NCBI RefSeq assembly: GCF_052115025.1
Contig: NZ_JBFRFW010000011.1
Span: forward strand, 1-64,000
DNA from: Bradyrhizobium_A sp052115025
GTDB taxonomy: Bacteria > Pseudomonadota > Alphaproteobacteria > Rhizobiales > Xanthobacteraceae
Direction of reading: 5' to 3'
Length of the DNA stretch: 64,000 nt
Part shown: in pieces, positions 46,304 through 53,376 of the stretch
How positions within the stretch are numbered: position 1 is the first letter of the stretch
How the letters are laid out: each line of letters starts with the position of its first letter
Position numbers and translations under genes: made by a program
Notes under the pieces: generated by a model
What the model was told of the DNA's origin: nothing
The model's database searches: none
Seen by the model: the letters and a program-made list of their open reading frames with translations, nothing else

Positions 46304-46508
46304 CGAGAGCGCTTCCGTTTTCTACGGTTTTGATTGCAACTCAACAACGCACTAATACCCGCGTTGTCGCAATGTTACGCCGAAACTGACTACTGCCATG
46401 ATGACCTCCCCAATCCTTGCGCGAAGTATAGCATGTCCGAAAAACTAGTCATGTGCGGGATAGTCACCCTTCCTCGATCCCTCACAATCGCCCGCCGTGG
46501 AGTTCGAC

Positions 46509-47213
46509 ATGTCTGATCTTTCCGCCTTCCCGATCACCAGGCGCTGGCCGGCGCAGCATCCGGACCGACTGCAGCTCTATTCGCTGCCGACCCCGAACGG
46601 GGTCAAGGTCTCGATCATGCTGGAGGAGATCGGGCTGCCTTACGAGCCGCACACCATCGACATCGGCAAGAACGAGACCTGGACGCCGGAATTCCTGTCG
46701 CTGAACCCGAACGGCAAGATTCCCGCGATCATCGATCCCAACGGCCCCGGCGGCAAGCCGCTGGGCCTGTTCGAGTCCGGCGCCATCCTGATCTATCTCG
46801 GCGAAAAGACCGGCAAGCTGCTGACGGCCGATCCGGCGCAGCGCTACGAGGTGCTGCAATGGGTGTTCTTCCAGATGGCCGGCATCGGCCCGATGTTCGG
46901 GCAGGTCGGCTTCTTCCATAAGTTCGCCGGCAAGGACATCGCCGACAAGCGCCCGCTGGAGCGCTATGTCACCGAATCCAAACGCCTGCTCGGCGTGATC
47001 GAAACGCGCCTCGAAGGCCGCACCTGGATCATGGGCGACGACTACACGGTGGCCGACATCGCCATGCTCGGCTGGGTGCGCAACCTCATCGGCTTCTACG
47101 GCGCCGGCGAGCTCGTGGACTTCAAGAGCCTCAAGCGGGTGCCGGCCTGGCTCGAGCGTGCCCTGGCGCGGCCCGCCGTGCAGCGCGGCCTCGAAATTCC
47201 CAAGCGCCCTTGA
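46509..47213 (+). CDS. Glutathione S-transferase, Nu-type (YfcG/YghU-like)
   Basis: 234 aa. N-terminal thioredoxin domain with LQLYSLPTPNGVKVSIMLEE and LNPNGKIPAIIDPNG; the Thr-Pro-Asn-Gly at the active site is the mark of Nu-class GSTs that act as disulphide reductases with two glutathiones. FESGAILIYLGEKTGKLL contacts glutathione. C-terminal helical domain with DYTVADIAMLGWVRN. ATG at 46509 with GTGGAG upstream. A strong terminator follows. Confidence 0.9.
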   Translation: MSDLSAFPITRRWPAQHPDRLQLYSLPTPNGVKVSIMLEEIGLPYEPHTIDIGKNETWTPEFLSLNPNGKIPAIIDPNGPGGKPLGLFESGAILIYLGEKTGKLLTADPAQRYEVLQWVFFQMAGIGPMFGQVGFFHKFAGKDIADKRPLERYVTESKRLLGVIETRLEGRTWIMGDDYTVADIAMLGWVRNLIGFYGAGELVDFKSLKRVPAWLERALARPAVQRGLEIPKRP

Positions 47214-47241
47214 AGCCTCGCCGATTGTGCGAGCACGCAAC

Positions 47242-47268
47242 AAAAAAGCCCGGCACTGCCGGGCTTTT
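47242..47268. terminator. Bidirectional terminator between GST and outer-membrane protein genes
   Basis: AAAGCCCGGC pairs with GCCGGGCTTT (10 bp, loop ACT), flanked by six A upstream and TTTT downstream, so it can stop transcripts from both convergent genes. Confidence 0.9.
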
Positions 47269-47290
47269 CCGTTGGCGATGCGATGCGTGA

Positions 47291-47986
47291 TCAGCCGCCC
47301 CAGTTGAAGCGATAGTTGACGCCCGCCTTCACCGTATGGGTGTCACGCGTATAGCCGACCGTGGTGCCGGACAGCACGTCGGTCACATTGGTCTTGCCGA
47401 AGTTGTAGTACTGGTACTCGACCTTGNCCGACCAGTTCNGNGNGAACANGTANTCGAGGCCNGNGCCGACNGTGTAGCCGACCGTATTCCTGCTCACGGC
47501 GAAGGGACGCGCGGTGCCGAGCACGGTGTCGGTGTCCCAGACGCCATTGCCATCGCGGAAGGCGACACCGCCCTTGGCGTACAGCAGCGCCGGGCCCCAG
47601 GCATAGCCGAGACGTCCGGTCACCGAGCCCAAGTTGCTCGCGCGATCGGAAACGGTGAAGCCGCCCGGCACGAACGCCGCCGACGAAGTGCTGCGGTCGG
47701 TCCAGGAGTACTGGCCCTCGATGCCGATCACCCAGTTGGTGGCGAACTGATAGTCGGCGCCGGCCTGCACACCGCCGAGGAAACGGCCGTTGCTGTTGCC
47801 GAACGCCGAGTTGCCATCGAACGCGCCACCGAGATGGCCGCCGATGTAGAAGCCGGTCCAGTTGTAGATCTGGGGCGGGACATAGGGGGGCGGCGCCTTG
47901 GTGTAGACCCGCGCCGGCAGATCAGCCGCAACGGCGGAGGAGGCGAATGCCACCGCGCCGAGGGCTGCGAGAGCAAGCTTTTTCAT
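47291..47986 (-). CDS. Outer-membrane beta-barrel protein (Omp25/RopB-like), with ambiguous bases
   Basis: 231 aa. Signal peptide MKKLALAALGAVAFASSAVA, then ADLPARVYTKAPPPYVPP and YNWTGFYIGGHLGGAF, hallmark of the 8-stranded surface barrels of rhizobia and relatives, with alternating strand patterns to the terminal F. Nine N occur between 47427 and 47471, all in the last third, making several residues unreadable. The frame is intact around them. GGGGA precedes the ATG. Role: abundant structural outer-membrane protein. Confidence 0.88.
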   Translation of the reverse strand: MKKLALAALGAVAFASSAVAADLPARVYTKAPPPYVPPQIYNWTGFYIGGHLGGAFDGNSAFGNSNGRFLGGVQAGADYQFATNWVIGIEGQYSWTDRSTSSAAFVPGGFTVSDRASNLGSVTGRLGYAWGPALLYAKGGVAFRDGNGVWDTDTVLGTARPFAVSRNTVGYXVGXGLXYXFXXNWSXKVEYQYYNFGKTNVTDVLSGTTVGYTRDTHTVKAGVNYRFNWGG

Positions 47987-48563
47987 GACGAATCCCCGTT
48001 TGCGAACGTGACTGCAGCGATAACGCGTCCACCGGTTCCGCGTTCCCGGCCTGTTTTTCGGGAGCCGCCGACTGTGACAAAGCCGCAACATTTGTGAAAG
48101 GATATGTCGCGCGGCTTCGGTTCCCACCGGCCGCAATCACGTTCTCGCGACCGGCGCCCACAAGTTCCCGCCACGAGTTCCCGCGGCGGCTCAACGCGCC
48201 AGATAGTCGCCCAGCCGAGCACCCCGCCCCACGCCGCCATCAGGGCATAGGCCATCAACCCCAGTCCCATCGCCGCGCACGACCAGCGCTCCCAGCCGGT
48301 TCTTCACATAGATCATGGTCCGTCCTTTCTGTTGGTATCGGCCAACAGAGGCGGCCAGAGCCGCGACCGGTTCGCGAGGACCTCAAAAAAAATTGCAGCT
48401 GCCGCGCACCGGTCCGGGCATGCAGCGCCTCTCTGGGCCCCCTCCAAAAAAGGAGCTCCCATGGACCATCAGCCGCGGTGCGCGCGGGCGGCTCGCTCGC
48501 CCATGCGCCGACGGCGCTGCGCCGGTTCGGGGCGGCAGCGCCCGAGGGCTGAACGCGACACGC
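47987..48563. other. Intergenic region upstream of the outer-membrane protein gene
   Basis: 577 bases. It contains one small open frame at 48191-48316 with a strong ribosome-binding site (listed separately), A-runs at about 48386-48395 and 48447-48454, and the probable promoter of the outer-membrane protein gene. A plus-strand frame at 48461 follows AAAAAAGGAGCTCCC but codes for an Arg-rich, low-complexity sequence that I do not accept. Confidence 0.4.
48191..48316 (-). CDS. Small open frame, possibly frameshifted membrane protein
   Basis: 41 aa, MIYVKNRLGALVVRGDG..., with AAAGGACGGACC just before the ATG, an excellent ribosome-binding site. The encoded end is Gly/Arg-rich and unnatural, whereas the other frame over the same bases reads MGLGLMAYALMAAWGGVLGW, a good membrane segment. 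Removing one base near 48272 joins MIYVKNRLGALVVR to this segment. So this is either a real short peptide or a small membrane protein broken by a one-base shift (or sequencing error). Confidence 0.35.
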   Translation of the reverse strand: MIYVKNRLGALVVRGDGTGVDGLCPDGGVGRGARLGDYLAR

Positions 48564-49511
48564 TCACCCCAGCGCGATCGCCTTGGCGATCATGCAGTGG
48601 ATGCCCTTGGAGCCGTTGACCGTCTGGGTCACCCGCAGGTCGGCGGCGAGGCTGCACAGCGTGTAGGCGTCCTCGCGCGACAGCCCGCGCACCTCGCCGA
48701 GCAGCACGATCATGTCGCGCAGCGCCCGCACCACGCACTGGTCGAGGTCCGGGTCCATCGCCATGGTGATGTAGTGGGTCGGCGTCTCGGCGCGCGGATA
48801 GGTGAAGCTGAGGTCCTTGCGCAGGGTGAAGGCGAAGCGGCCCTGCAGCGCCGTCTCGATGGCGGTGATGCAGACCTCGCCGTCGCCCTGCACGCCATGG
48901 CCGTCCCCGCACGAGAACAGCGCGCCCGGCACGAACACCGGCAGGTAGAGTTTCGCGCCGGCGACCAGCTCCTTGTTGTCGAGGTTGCCGCCCATGGCGC
49001 GCGGCACCAGCGACGTAATGCGGCCCCAGTTCGGCGGCGGCGCGACGCCCATCACCCCGAAGAACGGCGCCAGGGACAGGTCGAGACCCCAGGGCAGCCG
49101 CCCGACCATGCGCGCGGCGTCGAGCGGGATGTTGAGCAGCCGCGTCGCATGGAAATCATCGGGCAGCGTACCGCCAAGCGGCCTGATCAGGTTCCAGCCC
49201 CAGTCCTGGCGCAGCCGGATGTCGAGGATCTCGACCTCCAGCACATCGCCGACCTCGGCGCCGTCCACCGCGATCGGCCCGGTGAGGATATGCCCCGGCA
49301 GCATCCGCTCGTTGCGGGCGTGGATCTGCAGCAGCTCCGGCGGGATGCTGAAGCGACTGCTGTCCGGCAGCACCTCCGGACCACCGCTGAGGGTGTCGAC
49401 CGTGACCTCGTCGCCGCTCTTCACCGTGAGCACAGGCTTGAGCGTGGCGTCGAAGAAGCCCCAGTGGCAGGTCTCGGGGCTGGCGCGGAGATGATGATGG
49501 ACCATGGACAT
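48564..49511 (-). CDS. Acetamidase/formamidase family hydrolase
   Basis: 315 aa. FmdA/AmdA family: THxC-type start (SPETCHWGFFDATLKPVLTV), DEVTVDTLSGG, PGHILTGPIAVDGAEVGDVL, ALFSCGDGHGVQGDGEVCI with the metal/catalytic residues, and ETPTHYITMAMDPDLDQCV. It hydrolyses formamide, acetamide or a similar short amide to ammonia and acid. The start at 49511 has only a weak ribosome-binding site; an ATG six bases later is an alternative. No transporter is adjacent. Confidence 0.9.
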   Translation of the reverse strand: MSMVHHHLRASPETCHWGFFDATLKPVLTVKSGDEVTVDTLSGGPEVLPDSSRFSIPPELLQIHARNERMLPGHILTGPIAVDGAEVGDVLEVEILDIRLRQDWGWNLIRPLGGTLPDDFHATRLLNIPLDAARMVGRLPWGLDLSLAPFFGVMGVAPPPNWGRITSLVPRAMGGNLDNKELVAGAKLYLPVFVPGALFSCGDGHGVQGDGEVCITAIETALQGRFAFTLRKDLSFTYPRAETPTHYITMAMDPDLDQCVVRALRDMIVLLGEVRGLSREDAYTLCSLAADLRVTQTVNGSKGIHCMIAKAIALG

Positions 49512-49938
49512 TGCCGTGACATGAGATGAATGGCGGCGACGGAACGCCGATCAGAACCATTCAAGCATCGCGGTGGCGCACGGTCGAGCCACGACGGGCC
49601 TCACGGGCCGGGGGTCGGTGCGATGTCCGCAGTTGTACCGCCGGCGCGATGTCGCAGCCGCGGCCACTGCCCGATTTATGCAATCGATTTGCCGCCGGGC
49701 GCTGCGGCGCGCTTCGCTGTCATCGCCCCGACGGCGCGAGGCGATGAATGCAAAGGTCGAGCATCTTGCCCGAGCCAGCGGGAGCGGTGAGCAGCCCCCC
49801 GTTCGAGCGGGACGCCGACCACCGCCACGGGACAGCTCGCGAAGGAGCCGTCGTTCACTTCGTTCCGCATGCGAACGCCTCGCATCTGCGCCGCGACAAA
49901 CGGTCGCGACCGGGCGTGCGCGGGCGGCACGGACCGGC
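49512..49938. other. Intergenic region upstream of the amidase gene
   Basis: 427 bases between the amidase start and the CsoR-like gene stop, both minus strand. GC-rich and without repeats of the families seen elsewhere; small frames on both strands look like chance. No promoter could be named with confidence. Confidence 0.4.
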
Positions 49939-50205
49939 CTAGAGATATTTCGCGACCAGCTTGAACTCCTTGAGCGTGGCGCGCGCCGCCGGGCCCGCCG
50001 TTTTCAGCGGCTGCTCCAGGCATTGCGTGATGTGCTCGTGAATCAGCGCCTTCTTGGCATTCTCGATCGCGCCTTCGACCGCCTGCAACTGCTGGGCAAT
50101 TTGCAGGCACGGCCGACCTTCCTCGATCATCCGGATGATGGTCTGCAGATGACCGTCGGCGCGCTTGAGCCGCTTGACGATGGCGGGATGGTGGTTGTGG
50201 GGCAT
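49939..50205 (-). CDS. CsoR/RcnR-family metal-sensing repressor
   Basis: 88 aa, all-helical. Metal-site residues are Cys33, His58 and Cys62, the Cys-His-Cys set of CsoR, plus His3 at the N-terminus as in RcnR (sequence begins MPHNHHPAIVKRLKRADGHL). It thus mixes copper-type and nickel/cobalt-type ligands; the metal cannot be fixed by eye. GGAGAAGCA precedes the ATG. Three operator-like dyads lie upstream, and an NRAMP-like operon is divergent. A formaldehyde sensor (FrmR) is less likely because Cys62 is present. Confidence 0.9.
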   Translation of the reverse strand: MPHNHHPAIVKRLKRADGHLQTIIRMIEEGRPCLQIAQQLQAVEGAIENAKKALIHEHITQCLEQPLKTAGPAARATLKEFKLVAKYL

Positions 50206-50213
50206 TGCTTCTC

Positions 50214-50233
50214 CTATCCTGCCGGCAGGATAG
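50214..50233. promoter_or_regulatory. Metal-repressor operator candidate 1
   Basis: CTATCCTGCCGGCAGGATAG, a perfect 20-base palindrome ending nine bases before the repressor ATG, positioned for autorepression. Confidence 0.75.
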
Positions 50234-50238
50234 CATGC

Positions 50239-50254
50239 ATGCTCCCCAGAGGAT
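50239..50254. promoter_or_regulatory. Metal-repressor operator candidate 2
   Basis: On the minus strand ATCCTCTGGGGAGCAT: a G tract flanked by AT-rich inverted ends, a degenerate version of candidate 3. Confidence 0.45.
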
Positions 50255-50260
50255 ATGAAC

Positions 50261-50278
50261 CATCCTCCCCCCAGGATG
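50261..50278. promoter_or_regulatory. Metal-repressor operator candidate 3 (G-tract type)
   Basis: CATCCTCCCCCCAGGATG: six C (six G on the other strand) between CATCCT and AGGATG. This G-tract-with-inverted-ends form is known for RcnR and related repressors. It lies 12 bases upstream of the plus-strand -35 box. Confidence 0.7.
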
Positions 50279-50289
50279 AATAAAACGGC

Positions 50290-50318
50290 TTGACAGGCTT
50301 TGGGCCCGGGCGTACTGG
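50290..50318 (+). promoter_or_regulatory. Promoter candidate for the NRAMP-like operon
   Basis: TTGACA (50290-50295), 17 bases, TACTGG (50313-50318). The -35 is perfect and the -10 weak. The G-tract operator abuts it upstream. Confidence 0.5.
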
Positions 50319-50591
50319 CGGATTGTTCCGGGATTTGATGTTCCGGACGGGCTCTTTCTTCCCGCTGTTTCCGGTGGGCCGCGAGATCCCGATCAAGCAC
50401 CCAACGAAGGACTCTGTACGACCTTGGGCAGTAGCAACTCGGGCAGTAGCGATCCGGTCTTATGCCGCTTCGTACTGCTACAGGACGACAAAACCAATCG
50501 CGACGGCCTCGGCCGCGTGAGCTTCGTCGGTCACACACGCTGACCGCCTGACTCACCGACCTGCCGCACGATGCGGATGTGGAGGTGAGCG

Positions 50592-50885
50592 ATGTTCGAA
50601 AAACTCGCACAATTCCGGCCGTTCGGACCTCGCCTTGCGTGCGCGGCCGCGGCCATCTGGTCCCACCAGACCCCCGCTTCCAATGACAACCAGCCGGGTT
50701 TTCGCCACCCGGCCGGCCGGCGCCGGATTCCAAAACCGGCGCTGGTCTGTCATTGGATCCTGATCGACGGCGAACGTCTCGTCTGCCGCTGGGAGGCCGA
50801 ACACACCGGCACGCCCCACGACGGACGGTCCACCGCGGCCACGCCGCCCGCCCCCCATCATCCGCCGCGGCGCGCCGCGGTCTAG
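50592..50885 (+). CDS. Small protein of unknown function (97 aa)
   Basis: GGAGGTGAGCG stands directly before the ATG, one of the strongest ribosome-binding sites in the window. The protein begins MFEKLAQFRPFGPRLACAAA and has a central segment RIPKPALVCHWILIDGERLV then CRWEAE; the ends are Pro/Ala/Arg-rich. Two Cys and several His in the PALVCHW...VCRW part could bind a metal. Not recognised. It lies downstream of the metal-repressor operators and upstream of the NRAMP-like gene. Confidence 0.65.
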   Translation: MFEKLAQFRPFGPRLACAAAAIWSHQTPASNDNQPGFRHPAGRRRIPKPALVCHWILIDGERLVCRWEAEHTGTPHDGRSTAATPPAPHHPPRRAAV

Positions 50886-51112
50886 ACGCAGGAGATCCGC
50901 ATGGACGAGGGACCTAGATGTCCCGCCGCCCGCCGATCCGGCGCCGCGGCGGGAATCCCTTCGGGACAATTCACCCTTCAGCAGATGGCCGTGACGCGAT
51001 CCGGCCAAGGTGACATGAGCCAGGGCGGCCGGAGTCGAAACGACCTCCACGCCTGATGCTCCCGCTCGCCTTGGTGCCGACGATGCGGCACGGGCGAACA
51101 CGGGAGATCGCC

Positions 51113-51409
51113 ATGACCGGCATCGACAACACCAGGCGGCAGCCGCTGCGCATCGCTGCGCCCACGGACCCGATCGAGGGCGCGCTCGCGCCCGTTCTCA
51201 CCAGCGCCATTGCCGTCATCCGCGAGAGCACCGGCCTCGTCCGGCATCTCGCCGGCTTCGGCATCGCGCTGATCGCGACACCAACGCCCCCTGCAAAGCC
51301 CGCCCCGGGCCGGCCGCGCGCGGCCGCGCCCGCGCGCGACAACGTCATCCCCTTTCCGACCGCGGCCGCCACGCGCCCGCGGTCCACACGTATCGGACTG
51401 AGATCATGA
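51113..51409 (+). CDS. Small protein (98 aa) coupled to the NRAMP-like gene
   Basis: ATG at 51113 with CGGGAGATCGCC upstream. A helical segment ALAPVLTSAIAVIRESTGLV then RHLAGFGIALIA suggests a weak membrane or amphipathic helix, followed by a Pro/Ala/Arg-rich tail with DNVIPFPTAAA. The stop overlaps the NRAMP-like start (ATGA), so translation is coupled and a role in the same process is likely. No family recognised. Confidence 0.65.
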   Translation: MTGIDNTRRQPLRIAAPTDPIEGALAPVLTSAIAVIRESTGLVRHLAGFGIALIATPTPPAKPAPGRPRAAAPARDNVIPFPTAAATRPRSTRIGLRS

Positions 51410-53058
51410 CCACCATCATCCAAGACGCAAACCTGCAGCTGGCGCGCACCGCGGTGCTGGACGACGCCCATGTCGGCGACATCCACGGCGCGCTCGGCTC
51501 CATCCGGCAGGGCGACCATGGCCCGCGCACCGGCCTGTGGGCCCGCTGCAAGACCCTCATGGCGATCATCGGTCCCGGCCTGATCGTGATGGTCGGCGAC
51601 AACGACGCCGGCGCGTTCGGCACCTACACCCAGGCCGGCCAGAACTACGGCACCACGCTGCTCTGGACGCTGCTGATGCTGATCCCGGTGCTCTACGTCA
51701 ACCAGGAGATGGTGGTGCGGCTCGGCGCGGTCACCGGCGTCGGCCACGCCCGGCTGATCTTCGAGCGCTTCGGCAAGTTCTGGGGCGCGTTCAGCGTCAT
51801 CGACCTGTTCCTGCTCAACGCGCTGACACTGGTGACCGAGTTCATCGGCGTCAGCCTCGCGCTCAGCTATCTCGGCCTGCCGCAGGCCTGGGGCGTGCCG
51901 GCGTCGGCGCTGATCGTGATGTTCGCGGTATCCACCGGCAACTTCCGCCGCTTCGAACGCTTCGCCATCGTCCTGGTGTTCGGCAGCCTGCTGCTGGTGC
52001 CGATCGCACTGATGGTGCATCCGCCGGTCGAACAGATCGCCCACGATTTCTTCGTGCCGAAAATGCCGACCGACAGCAAGCTCAGCGAGGTGATGCTGCT
52101 GATCATCGCCATCGTCGGCACCACGGTGGCGCCCTGGCAGCTGTTCTTCCAGCAGAGCTACATCGTCGACAAGCGCATCACGCCGCGCTTCATCCGCTAC
52201 GAGCGCTGGGACCTGTCTCTGGGCATCGTGCTGGTCATCCTCGGCGCGGTGGCGATGATGAGCTTCTGCGCCGCGACGTTCGCGGGACGGCCCGAATTCG
52301 GCAACTACACCGACGCGCTCGGCACCGCGAAGGGGCTGGAGGCCTATGCCGGCCGCCTGCCGGCGGTCCTGTTCGCGCTGGCGCTGCTCGATGCCAGCAT
52401 CATCGGCGCCGCCGCGGTCTCGCTGTCGACCGCCTACGCGATCGGCGACGTGTTCTCGCTGAAGCACTCGCTGCACCGCAAGCCGAAGGACGCCAAGGGA
52501 TTCTACGGCGTCTATTTCGGCCTGATCGCCATCGCGGCCGTGCTGGTGCTGACGCCGGGAACGCCGCTTGGCCTGCTGACCAATGCGGTGCAGACCCTTG
52601 CCGGCGTGCTGCTGCCGAGCGCAACCGTGTTCCTGCTGCTGCTGTGCAACGACAGGGCGGTGCTCGGGCCGTGGGTGAACTCCAAGGTGCTGAACCTGTT
52701 CACCGGCGCCGTGGTCGCGGGCCTCGTCATGCTGTCGATCATCCTCACCGCCTCGGTGCTGTTCCCCGAGATGGACGAGCGCTGGATCCTCGGCATCCTG
52801 ATCGGCGGCAGCGTGCTGGCCTTCGCCGTCACCGCACTGACCAAGCTCTACGGCGCCAGCGTCCACAAGCCCCGCTTCGCAGTGACGGCACGCCAGCCCG
52901 ATCCCACGACCTGGCGCATGCCGCCGCTCGAGGAACTGCCGCCGGCCCGGCTCAGCCCGCTCAGCCGGATCTGGATGATCGTGCTGCGCGGCTATCTCGT
53001 CATCGCCGGCGGCCTCGTGCTGGTGCGCATCGTCCAGCTCGCGATGTCCGGCTCATGA
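51406..53058 (+). CDS. NRAMP (SLC11)-like transporter with altered metal site
   Basis: 550 aa, about 11-12 membrane segments. The first segment has GPGLIVMVGDNDAGAFGTYT where classical NRAMPs have the DPGN motif; the sixth has IVGTTVAPWQLFFQQS where they have MPH. So Asp is kept (Asp67) but Pro-Gly-Asn and the manganese/iron-ligating Met are replaced (Ala242-Pro-Trp). An A-site without Met is known from magnesium-transporting NRAMP relatives, so transition-metal specificity should not be assumed. The C-terminus has about 70 extra residues. First and last codons overlap small genes on both sides. Confidence 0.85.
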   Translation: MTTIIQDANLQLARTAVLDDAHVGDIHGALGSIRQGDHGPRTGLWARCKTLMAIIGPGLIVMVGDNDAGAFGTYTQAGQNYGTTLLWTLLMLIPVLYVNQEMVVRLGAVTGVGHARLIFERFGKFWGAFSVIDLFLLNALTLVTEFIGVSLALSYLGLPQAWGVPASALIVMFAVSTGNFRRFERFAIVLVFGSLLLVPIALMVHPPVEQIAHDFFVPKMPTDSKLSEVMLLIIAIVGTTVAPWQLFFQQSYIVDKRITPRFIRYERWDLSLGIVLVILGAVAMMSFCAATFAGRPEFGNYTDALGTAKGLEAYAGRLPAVLFALALLDASIIGAAAVSLSTAYAIGDVFSLKHSLHRKPKDAKGFYGVYFGLIAIAAVLVLTPGTPLGLLTNAVQTLAGVLLPSATVFLLLLCNDRAVLGPWVNSKVLNLFTGAVVAGLVMLSIILTASVLFPEMDERWILGILIGGSVLAFAVTALTKLYGASVHKPRFAVTARQPDPTTWRMPPLEELPPARLSPLSRIWMIVLRGYLVIAGGLVLVRIVQLAMSGS

Positions 53059-53255
53059 CAATGGCGCCGGGAAGCTTCAGCCGATGGAGCGCGCGTCTCA
53101 TGCTGCAGCTCGCCAGCCTGACCTTGCGCACCGCCATCGCCTGTCGCTTCCCGCCCCAGCCGCTGCGTGCCGCGCTCGCCCTCGCGAGCGTGCTGGAGCG
53201 GCTCGGCGCGGCGCTGCTCCTCGGACCGCGCCGCACCTTCTGCGACAGGGAGTGA
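53055..53255 (+). CDS. Small basic amphipathic protein (66 aa) coupled to the NRAMP-like gene
   Basis: ATG at 53055 overlaps the transporter stop (ATGA). Sequence begins MTMAPGSFSRWSARLMLQLA and continues SLTLRTAIACRFPP and LRAALALASVLERLGAALLL: two amphipathic helices with Arg and few acids. No family recognised. The tight overlap argues that it is translated; overlap with a longer shadow frame of the transporter is a reason for some caution. Confidence 0.55.
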   Translation: MTMAPGSFSRWSARLMLQLASLTLRTAIACRFPPQPLRAALALASVLERLGAALLLGPRRTFCDRE

Positions 53256-53376
53256 GCCGCTCACCCGGTTCGTCTCGTTTCCATTCACCAACCCGACACT
53301 TCGGCCTCGCGCCGCAGTTCCCCGCCTTTGTTCGCGGTCTCCCCGCGCAATTCCACGGATTCCAATCGAGGACTAC

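Larger units (their letters stand above)
50206..50591. other. Divergent regulatory region and long leader
   Basis: 386 bases with three repressor-site candidates (50214-50278), a plus-strand promoter (50290-50318) and about 270 untranslated bases before the first plus-strand gene. The leader carries a direct repeat GGGCAGTAGC (50426-50435 and 50441-50450) and a TGCTAC (50476-50481) able to pair with GTAGCA at 50431-50436. No named riboswitch was recognised. Confidence 0.5.

Noticed and set aside
48461..48619. Plus-strand frame after AAAAAAGGAGCTCCC
   Set aside because: The ribosome-binding site is good but the product is Arg-rich without structure and overlaps the acetamidase gene; no homologue recognised.
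50971..52866. Minus-strand open frame of about 631 codons opposite the NRAMP-like gene
   Set aside because: Low-complexity shadow (Gln/His/Asp/Arg-rich); the transporter frame has clear membrane segments and coupled neighbours.
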